Position numbers and translations under genes: made by a program. Positions 1-6,800 of a stretch of 7,157 nt of DNA are shown in pieces (positions within the stretch are counted from its first letter, which is position 1; each line of letters starts with the position of its first letter). Origin of the DNA: Candidatus Aerophobota bacterium (GTDB lineage: Bacteria > Aerophobota > Aerophobia > Aerophobales > B3-G15); NCBI GenBank assembly GCA_003648845.1, contig QMQA01000059.1, positions 1 through 7,157 on the forward strand. Direction: 5' to 3'. The notes under the pieces are model-generated. The model made no database searches and was not told where the DNA came from. It saw only the letters and a list, made by a program, of their open reading frames with translations.

Positions 1-183
1 CTATGTGTATTATATTTTATTTTGGAATGGGAAGTGAGACAACTGAGGAGTAAATAATAAGTTGGAGGAAGGGAGAGATGAGAAACCGTTTGTTTTTGGT
101 CCGGTCTCCCTATAAGGAAATCGTATTATTTATGCATAAGCATTTGATATGTGGAGAGATATAGTGATAAGATTCTTAAAAAA

Positions 184-231
184 GGGTTCCTTTTTACAGG
201 TGATAATTAAAACAAAAAAAGGAAGAAACCC
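184..231. repeat. Inverted repeat / possible hairpin
   Basis: The left arm GGGTTCCTTTTT (184-195) is complementary to AAAAAGGAA plus ACCC in 216-231, with a three-base GAA bulge in the right arm. The loop is about 20 bases (196-215). On the + strand the right arm contains the GGAAG that would be the ribosome binding site for the GTG frame at 235, so folding would hide it. On the - strand the stem is followed by six T (complement of 178-183), which looks like a weak intrinsic terminator for leftward transcription, although no leftward gene is visible. The stem is mostly A-T, so stability is doubtful. Confidence 0.35.
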
Positions 232-234
232 GAA

Positions 235-477
235 GTGAATCTGCAAAGAGTATATGTACAGAGTAAATTTCAAAACTATTTTAATAGGCTAAATGGGCAT
301 ATGGTGAAGCCCAAGACACATTTTGTTCCATATATTGCTCTTGAAATGTTTAAGAGTCATAATGTTACTCTAAAACAGAGTAGGAAATTTTATAGCTTAC
401 AGACGATGTTTGTGATTGTTGTGGTTACTATTATACACCCAGATACGTTCTTTGCATCAGCGATTGTTAATCTGTAG
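235..477 (+). CDS. Doubtful small ORF, 80 codons, signal-peptide-like C-terminus
   Basis: This GTG-start frame has a modest GGAAG (221-225) nine bases upstream and ends at TAG 475-477. I do not recognise the product. Its first 55 residues are polar and basic. The end, from an internal ATG at 406, reads as a hydrophobic run (FVIVVVTII) followed by FFASA, resembling the hydrophobic core and Ala-X-Ala cleavage site of a Sec signal peptide, but the frame stops four residues later. It could be a small membrane or secreted peptide, a decayed 5' remnant of a secreted-protein gene, or chance. Neighbouring reading frames after the stop do not continue it for any useful length, so a simple frameshift does not rescue a longer gene. 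No promoter stands out ahead of it. Confidence 0.2.
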   Translation: MNLQRVYVQSKFQNYFNRLNGHMVKPKTHFVPYIALEMFKSHNVTLKQSRKFYSLQTMFVIVVVTIIHPDTFFASAIVNL

Positions 478-576
478 TTGTTGGGGCTTTTAAGAACTGT
501 TTATCATGCAGATTTGAGCAGCTATCGTTAGATCGGGGGTAAAACGTGGGGTGGTCAAATTTCCCTCAAAAAAATC

Positions 577-604
577 TTGACAAATGGGTTGTATATGTTA
601 TACT
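577..604 (+). promoter_or_regulatory. Sigma-70-type promoter with extended -10, for the receptor operon
   Basis: A perfect -35 TTGACA (577-582) is followed after 16 bases by -10 TATACT (599-604), five of six matches to TATAAT. A TG at 596-597, one base before the -10, makes it an extended -10. Transcription would start near 611, leaving a leader of about 170 bases before the receptor ATG at 780. The A-rich run at 569-574 just upstream of the -35 could act as an UP-like element. This is the classical bacterial consensus, not the -33 TTTG / -7 TAnnTTTG type typical of Bacteroidota. It is the only strong promoter I see ahead of the operon. GTCAA (554-558) and TTGAC (577-581) are inverted copies, the second overlapping the -35, but too short to call an operator. 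Confidence 0.7.
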
Positions 605-735
605 TTTCTAAAGTGGGGAGTGAGTAGTAAAAGAAAGTATAAGTAGGTGGAAGTTTTCAGTTATTTAGGTGAAGTAAAGAGTATGTTTCAAGGTAAGAAT
701 GAGGGGATAACTAATTATTTATGTTAATATATTTT

Positions 736-743
736 GGGGAGGT
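736..743 (+). promoter_or_regulatory. Strong Shine-Dalgarno upstream of a mini-frame, not of the receptor ATG
   Basis: GGGGAGGT is the best Shine-Dalgarno match in the leader, but it lies 36 bases before the receptor ATG, too far for direct use. The nearest candidate start at a proper distance is CTG at 750. The receptor ATG itself has only GGGGG (770-774), five bases upstream, a weaker site. The strong site may act as a standby or re-initiation site. Confidence 0.5.
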
Positions 744-749
744 AAAAAA

Positions 750-767
750 CTGGAGTTAAAAAAATAA
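750..767 (+). other. Possible leader mini-ORF (CTG-GAG-TTA-AAA-AAA-TAA)
   Basis: Five sense codons and a TAA follow the strong Shine-Dalgarno at 736-743 with a six-base gap. The frame is the same as the receptor, and the TAA at 765-767 lies four codons upstream of its ATG. A ribosome finishing here would stop 12 bases before the ATG, a good geometry for re-initiation. CTG is a rare start codon, so translation is uncertain. Alternatively, the stretch is an imperfect duplication of the start region: GGAGTTAAAA (753 onward) resembles GGGGTTAAAA (771-780). The in-frame TAA rules out any receptor start further upstream. Confidence 0.25.
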
Positions 768-779
768 ACGGGGGTTAAA

Positions 780-3700
780 ATGAAAAGGATGACCTTATTA
801 GTATTTATTATTTTTTTGATTCCTCTATTTGTGCATGCGGCAGGGACAGTCGGAAAGATTTCAGGTAAGGTTGTGGATAAAGAAACAGGTGAACCACTTC
901 CGGGAGTGAATGTTATTGTTGAGGGATATAATCTTGGGGCAGCTACTGATGAAAATGGGTACTACATCATTCTGGATGTTCCAGCAGGAGTCTACTCACT
1001 GAAGGCAAGTTTCATTGGTTATGAAACAATGGTTGTGAGGGATGTGAGAGTAATAGCTAACCTGACAACGGAAATTAATTTTGAGCTTTCGAGGACAACC
1101 CTTGAATTTAAGGAAGTTGTTGTCACTGCACAGAGGCCATTAGTACAAAAAAGTGCAACTTACAGTATGTCAATTGCAACGGGGAAGGAGCTGGAGAATA
1201 TACCAATAAGAAATATAGAAAATATTATAGGAACAATGGCTGGTGTAGTATATCAGAATGGTGAAATCCATATAAGGGGTGGTAGAGCAGATGAAGTAAA
1301 GTATTTCTTAAATGGTGTACCCACTGTTGATCCTAATACAAATCAGCAGGTTGTATATGTAATACCAGAGGCATTGGAGGAGCTGCAGGTATTAACTGGG
1401 GGATATACTGCAGATGTTGGAGGAGCTAATTCAGGTATTGTATCGATGCAGTTAAGGAGTGGTCCTTCCAAATTTCGGGCGTCAATTGACTTGAGAACAG
1501 ATGGTTTTAAAGATCCCAAGAAGGGAGAGAAGTTTTTAAATACGTATTCATATGGTCATAAGAGAGGAATTTTTACGATCGGTGGTCCATTATTAACTAA
1601 AAAGCTGAGATTTTTCCTCGGTGGGGAATATGTTGACCTTTTTGATAGAGTAGTGAGATTTAATAAGGGCTTTAAGTTTGAGAACCTTGTAGATATGAAT
1701 CCTCAGACTCCTGTTGATCAGAGAGATACAGTATCAGTCGAATATCCTGGTGGTTACACACCCCATGAAAAGGATAAAAGATTGACATTAAATGGTACGT
1801 TAACCTATGATTTACCAACTGTAAAGTTAGATCTTGGATTTGCATATACTGATAGGAGATATGATGTGGAAGATGGTAGTAGGTGTTTTTTAGATATTCT
1901 AAATGATAGGGTTCCGTATAATGATTTGAATTCTTCTCTATTGACTTTTAAGGCAACAAAGATGATAAAGAAGAATACCTATTTTGAATTGAGATTGTCC
2001 AGATTTGCTCATAAAAGGGAAAGAGGTGACAGCTGGTTTGGTCATGATTGGAAGAAATGGTATGATAGTACGGCTGTAGCAGAATATACTGATGGTAAGG
2101 TTATTTATAGAGATGCATGGAGACCAAAATACAATTATGTTTTCCATGGATTTCCGTTTGAACGATATGGAGCGCCTAATAATTTTTATTTCAAGAGGAA
2201 AGAAGATTATTATGGCATAGCTAGTGATTTTGTGTCACAGATAGGGATACATCATGAATTAAAAGTGGGTATGGATTCCAGATTTTGGACAGTGAGATAT
2301 TTTGACATTGGACCATCTGTTATGATATACACAGCTGAACCAGGGACCTATAGTTTTGAAACATATGGAAGTATAGAAAATGTTCCAGCGGACGTGTGGA
2401 TTCAGAACGGAGGTGTTGATGCTTATGGTTATGACATTTACGGTAACGAGATAAATGATAAAAAATATTATTATACTTCTTCTGGAGACACATTGCTTGG
2501 GTATGTTGACAGTCCGAGACGTCCTGTTGAAATTGCTTTTTATATTAATGATAAAATGGAATATGATGATATAATTATAAACGCTGGAGTTAGGGTCGAT
2601 TATTTTGATACTGATGATAGAGAATTAATAAATCCCGCGAGCCCGCCCGTTATCCGAACCGCTGTCATGTTAGCTGATTCTGCGTGGAAAAAGAAAGATC
2701 CTGAATTGATAATAAGTCCAAGAATAGGTTTATCTTTTCCGGTTACTGAAGCAACTGTTTTCTATGCACAATATGGTAAATTTTACCAAATGCCCAGCTT
2801 CTGGAATATGTATTTCAGCACTTATACTTTTGGGCGTCAAATTGTTCAGGGTGGATACTATTATATTAATCCTATCGGATTTGGTCTCGATCCCATCAAA
2901 ACCACATCTTACGAGATTGGTTTCAGACAGGCTATTGGAGGATTTGCAAGCATTGATATTACCGGTTTTTATAAAAATGTGAAGGGTCTGGTGCAGGTTG
3001 TAAAACAACTGCCATCAACACCTGTATCGACTTTGACAACTTATTATGACCGTCTTGTAAATGGTGATTTTGCAACTCACAAGGGGCTTGAAGTAAGATT
3101 TAATCTTAGAAGATGGAATCATATTTTAGCACAGATACACTATACCTATACGGATGCTGAAGGTACTCAATCTACGAGTACATCTGCTCATGGTGCATTG
3201 TATTTTAGCTCACAGATGCCAACGATAGTAAGGCCACTAGAATATTCTCAGAGACATTCTGGTTCCATCAATTTGGACTATCGATATAATGTGGGGGAAG
3301 GTGGTCCTTTTCTTTCAGGATTAGGAATTAATTTGTTATTCCAGTTTAGTAGTGGGCATCCATATACATATGTGACAGTCCCTGCTGGTGGGCAAGTTGA
3401 TCCATATGTTGCTGGAGTTGATTACATGCTTGATACAAGAGACAGGTGGCCATTAGAACCTATTAATTCATCAGTTACCCCATGGACATTTTTTACTGAC
3501 CTAAGAATTGATAAGACAATTAAATTGGGGAAAATTGAAGCAACGTTCTATGTAATAGTTAATAACTTAACAAATAGAAAGAATGTTATAAATGTATTCT
3601 GGAATACTGGTACGTCTGATGATGATGGTTTCTTGAGTGACCCAGTCAAATCTCAAACCACTATAGATGCTTACGGTGGAGAAAAATATGTAGAGATGTA

Positions 3701-3806
3701 CAGAGTTATTAACCTGGATAACGGGCAGGCATACTGGGATAGGGTCGGCGCTCAGCTTTATGGTTCTCCAAGGCAGATTCATTTTGGTATTAAGGTGACT
3801 TTATAA
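780..3806 (+). CDS. TonB-dependent outer-membrane receptor with N-terminal carboxypeptidase regulatory-like domain
   Basis: Family role: an outer-membrane 22-stranded barrel with a plug, taking up a ligand with TonB-ExbBD energy; the substrate cannot be told from sequence. Seen: a Sec signal peptide (residues 1-20, basic MKR then a hydrophobic core, cleavage after VHA). Next is a carboxypeptidase-regulatory-like beta-sandwich (about 26-103, with SGKVVDKETGEPLPGVNV and TDENGYY), then a TonB-box-like KEVVVTA (111-117). The plug is at about 125-230, with HIRGGR (164-169), FLNGVP (176-181) and GGANSGIVSMQLRSG (214-228). The barrel spans about 265-1008, with SPRIGLSFP (646-654), YGKFYQMPSF (665-674), FYVIVNNLTN (923-932) and a last strand after GSPRQIHFG (995-1003) ending in Leu instead of the usual aromatic residue. 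At 1008 residues it is full length for this class. No STN domain precedes the regulatory domain, so sigma/anti-sigma signalling is not indicated. An in-frame TAA at 765 supports ATG 780. The plug lacks SusC signatures and the next gene is not SusD-like, so I do not call it SusC. Confidence 0.96.
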   Translation: MKRMTLLVFIIFLIPLFVHAAGTVGKISGKVVDKETGEPLPGVNVIVEGYNLGAATDENGYYIILDVPAGVYSLKASFIGYETMVVRDVRVIANLTTEINFELSRTTLEFKEVVVTAQRPLVQKSATYSMSIATGKELENIPIRNIENIIGTMAGVVYQNGEIHIRGGRADEVKYFLNGVPTVDPNTNQQVVYVIPEALEELQVLTGGYTADVGGANSGIVSMQLRSGPSKFRASIDLRTDGFKDPKKGEKFLNTYSYGHKRGIFTIGGPLLTKKLRFFLGGEYVDLFDRVVRFNKGFKFENLVDMNPQTPVDQRDTVSVEYPGGYTPHEKDKRLTLNGTLTYDLPTVKLDLGFAYTDRRYDVEDGSRCFLDILNDRVPYNDLNSSLLTFKATKMIKKNTYFELRLSRFAHKRERGDSWFGHDWKKWYDSTAVAEYTDGKVIYRDAWRPKYNYVFHGFPFERYGAPNNFYFKRKEDYYGIASDFVSQIGIHHELKVGMDSRFWTVRYFDIGPSVMIYTAEPGTYSFETYGSIENVPADVWIQNGGVDAYGYDIYGNEINDKKYYYTSSGDTLLGYVDSPRRPVEIAFYINDKMEYDDIIINAGVRVDYFDTDDRELINPASPPVIRTAVMLADSAWKKKDPELIISPRIGLSFPVTEATVFYAQYGKFYQMPSFWNMYFSTYTFGRQIVQGGYYYINPIGFGLDPIKTTSYEIGFRQAIGGFASIDITGFYKNVKGLVQVVKQLPSTPVSTLTTYYDRLVNGDFATHKGLEVRFNLRRWNHILAQIHYTYTDAEGTQSTSTSAHGALYFSSQMPTIVRPLEYSQRHSGSINLDYRYNVGEGGPFLSGLGINLLFQFSSGHPYTYVTVPAGGQVDPYVAGVDYMLDTRDRWPLEPINSSVTPWTFFTDLRIDKTIKLGKIEATFYVIVNNLTNRKNVINVFWNTGTSDDDGFLSDPVKSQTTIDAYGGEKYVEMYRVINLDNGQAYWDRVGAQLYGSPRQIHFGIKVTL

Positions 3807-3819
3807 TATAAAATGTAGA

Positions 3820-3826
3820 GGGAGGT
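3820..3826 (+). promoter_or_regulatory. Shine-Dalgarno of the second gene
   Basis: GGGAGGT lies six bases before ATG 3833, near-perfect complementarity to the 16S 3' end at ideal spacing. It fixes the start of the secreted-protein gene and shows that this organism uses Shine-Dalgarno initiation, unlike most Bacteroidota. The 26-base gap to the receptor stop has no terminator or promoter, consistent with co-transcription. Confidence 0.8.
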
Positions 3827-3832
3827 AATAAT

Positions 3833-6800
3833 ATGAAGAGAATAGGCGAAATATTTACAATGTTGTTGACAATATCGACATTGACAGTAGCGATATATGC
3901 AAAGCCCGCAAATAAGAATACTAATTTGTATGAGAATTATTTATCAAAAATACTATTGACAAGGGTAACAAGGACATTGTCAAATATTAGTAACTGGAGC
4001 TACTGGATGTATTATGATGGTAAGTCCGGCATTAAGCCAGATGGGACGTCTGGAGGAATTTATCCTCGGGGTACTGCAGGTGTGATTTTTGAAGATGGAT
4101 TTATAATCGGTGGCCTTGTTGATGGTTCTCCCAGAGTGGTAGGTCAGACATACGTTACAGGAACAGTGGCAGGTTGGATTACTGAATCTGGGCCAGTAAG
4201 TAGGGATGATGAAAGAGTAAAAATATGGAGAATTCGACCTGATTATAAGACGTTAACCCATAGCCAGCTTGTTCAGGATGCAGCAGAATTAAATATGATA
4301 GATCCAAAAGACGTTACAGAAGATATGACAAAAGCTATTATGGAACAGTATGCTGAAGATTGGGAAAATTGGCCAGGAGACCTCGGTGCACCGTTTATTG
4401 ATAAAAATGGCAATGGTGTATGGGATGGTTCAGATGTAGATGAACCAGGTATTGCTAATGCTGATCAGGTTGTATGGTTTGTATGTAATGATATGGATAA
4501 AGCAGCTTCTAAAGCTTTATACGGTTCTGATCCAATAGGAATAGAAATACAAGTAACTGCTTGGGCTTATGCACAGCCTGGAGCAAGACTGGGTCAGTTA
4601 ATATTTAAAAGGTATAGAATAATTAATAAATCGGGTAAAACGGTTGAGAATGCTTATGTAGCCCAATGGTGTGATCCTGATGTTGGGGATGCTGGAGATG
4701 ATCTTTTGGGATGTGATACTACTCTCGGAATTGGATATGCATATAATGGCTATGAAACAGATAATAGTTTCGATGCATTTGGTCTAGCACCAGCTGCAAT
4801 TGGTTATGATTTTTTCCAGGGACCGCTGGTACCCGGTGTTGCGGGACAGGACTTAAATAAAAATGGTATAGATGATGCGGAAGATTACGGTTTGTTTGAG
4901 TTTAAGAAGAGACCAGGTTTCATAAATTTACCGATGACCACTTTTGCATGGTTCTCTGCTGGTTCTGATATTAATGATCCTGACCTTGGTGATTATACCG
5001 GAACCTTACAATGGTATAATATGTTAAGGGGATATAAACCATTTGATGATATCGAGAATCCTCAGCCATGGTATGTAGGGAATGACCCCAATCTTGGTAC
5101 TACTAAGTTTCCTTTAGCAGGAGATCCTGTTACAGGTGAGGGAGATGTTGACGGAACTGGTAAAAATTTCCCACCTGGCGATAGAAGAATGGCTCTGTGT
5201 TCCGGCCCATTTACATTTGCACCTGGTGATACTCAGGACATAGTTGTAGCAATAATTGGTGGACTTGGTGATTCAAGATTGAGTTCTGTAACTGATCTTA
5301 AGACAACAGATCTTGTTGCCCAAAAGCTGTATGATGAGGGGTTTGCAGGGATACCGAAAGCTCCTTCTCCTCCTAATGTAAAAGCAATACCATTCGAAAA
5401 TTCTATTGTGTTGAACTGGGGGTTTGATGAGGAAGCAGTAAAAGCTACCGAGGAAACAGAGATTGCAGGATATGCATTCGAAGGATATAATGTTTACCAA
5501 TTACCAAGTAGAAGTGCAAGTAAAGATGAGGCGGTTTTAATAGCGACTTTTGATAAAGTAAATGGAGTGAAAAAAGTATATGGTAAGAAGTTTTTACCAG
5601 AGTTCGGTGAGGAAGTTATTGTCCCTGTCCAATTTGGTTCTGATAGAGGTGTCCAAAGGTATATAGTTATAGAAAAAGATTATATTACATCACTCCCTCT
5701 TTATGAAGGGAATACGTATTATTTTGCAGTTACTGCTTATAATTATAACCCAGAGCCATCTTTAATAGAAGATAAAGCCCTTGAATCACCTCTAACAGCA
5801 ATTGCTGTTACTGTTCAAGAACCCAAGCCCGGTGATGAGGTATCCTATCTACCTGAAGAGGAAGTATCTGTTGAACATAAAGAGGGCCCAAGTGATGGGC
5901 AGGTAAGGGTTAAAGTAATAGACCCATATTTGGTCACTGGGCACACATATGAAATCCATTTTTCAGAAGTGACTGATACTACTTCAGAACTTTATGGGAA
6001 AATAGTATGGAGTGTCTTGGATTCTAATCTTAATGAGGTGGTCGTTTCTAATCAACCTCAGGTGACAAATGTGAGTGAGGGAAATGATGCCCCAATATTC
6101 GATGGAGTTCAGGTAATTGTTGCTGGACCTGAGCCAGGTATAAAAGCTATTGTTGAGTTAGATCCAGAAACAGGAGAAATATATGACTCTAACTTATGGG
6201 GAAGCCTGAATAACTATGGTAGATCGCAAGGTTGGCCGACATTTTATATACAGGAATCTTCCCCGAATTTTGACTTATCAAGAGTTGATAGGTTCGGATT
6301 GATGACACCGAAGGATTATGAAATTATTTTTACAGATTCCGATAGTACTTTGGCGTGGGATTATTATACAGATAAAGTATTGCAGGATACACTTACTGGC
6401 AAGCCGACGTTTTTACCGCTTACTTTCTGGAGGATAGATCTTGATGGAACACGAACACGGTTGCCGGTATGTGTTTTAGATCAGAATGAATCAGGTACCT
6501 GGGATAGAGTTTTTGAGGGAGTATTTGGTCCTGGTTATGAGTTGCTTTATGTTTACGATAATGCTGAGTATAAACCTGAAGATGTGGAGACATATATAAG
6601 CACTGATGATGGAACGGTGGCCCCAGGATATGGACCATGGGGTGTTGTATATCCTGCTGTTAATAGATTATGTTTTGGTATGTATAAAGACGTCGATGGA
6701 TACGCTGACCCATCTGAGCTTGATGAGAACGGTTACTTCTGGGGACCTCCTCATGCTGGTGAACATATTAAAATTATAACCACAAAGCCTAATACAGAAA

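Larger units (their letters stand above)
1..576. other. Upstream intergenic region without a convincing gene
   Basis: No frame here gives a protein I recognise on either strand. The first 57 bases are open in frame 1 and end at a TAA (55-57). This could be the last 18 codons of an upstream gene, but the peptide has no recognisable character. A 28-codon frame starts at ATG 78 behind a purine-rich GGAGG (64-68) and stops at 162-164; it has no recognisable features. The 235-477 frame and the hairpin at 184-231 are listed separately. The region is AT-rich with purine-rich + strand patches. I see no tRNA, rRNA, known riboswitch core, insertion-sequence end or CRISPR repeat. Confidence 0.6.
611..779 (+). 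promoter_or_regulatory. 5' leader of the receptor mRNA
   Basis: This is the inferred untranslated leader between the promoter and the receptor start. It does not show the conserved core of a cobalamin, TPP or other riboswitch that I can recognise. It holds two possible mini-frames. One is 14 codons, ATG 683 to TAA 725-727, with AGGTGA (667-672) upstream. The other is the CTG frame at 750-767 described separately. The leader is purine-rich and has no strong G-C hairpin, so attenuation by a stable terminator stem is not apparent. Confidence 0.4.

Noticed and set aside
1..57. Tail of an upstream coding gene ending at TAA 55-57
   Set aside because: Only 18 codons with no recognisable sequence; two other frames also run open for a similar length.
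71..110. GGGAGA / TCTCCC inverted repeat as a hairpin
   Set aside because: Only six base pairs with an internal loop and a long apical loop; likely chance in purine-rich DNA.
78..164. 28-codon ATG frame with a purine-rich upstream stretch
   Set aside because: The GGAGG lies in generally purine-rich DNA and the peptide shows no hydrophobic, signal or domain character; not enough to call a gene.
554..581. GTCAA / TTGAC inverted pair as an operator overlapping the -35
   Set aside because: Five-base arms 18 bases apart, one of them simply part of the TTGACA consensus; no second copy elsewhere in the upstream region.
611..779. Cobalamin or other riboswitch ahead of the receptor
   Set aside because: TonB receptors are often under cobalamin riboswitches, but I see no B12-box-like or other conserved core here, and the leader is AT- and purine-rich without strong stems.
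1938..2147. 69-codon frame on the - strand inside the receptor gene
   Set aside because: It lies wholly inside the well-supported receptor coding region and its protein has no recognisable features; a shadow frame.
2730..3008. Overlapping frames on the - strand (92 codons, 2730-3008) and + strand (72 codons, 2764-2982)
   Set aside because: Both fall in the barrel-coding part of the receptor, where the main frame encodes typical receptor motifs; no independent start signals.
3567..3782. 71-codon - strand frame at the receptor 3' end
   Set aside because: Shadow of the barrel C-terminal strands; no ribosome binding site or family resemblance.
780..3806. Naming the receptor SusC
   Set aside because: The regulatory domain is shared with SusC, but the typical SusC plug signature is missing and the downstream gene is not a SusD-type lipoprotein.
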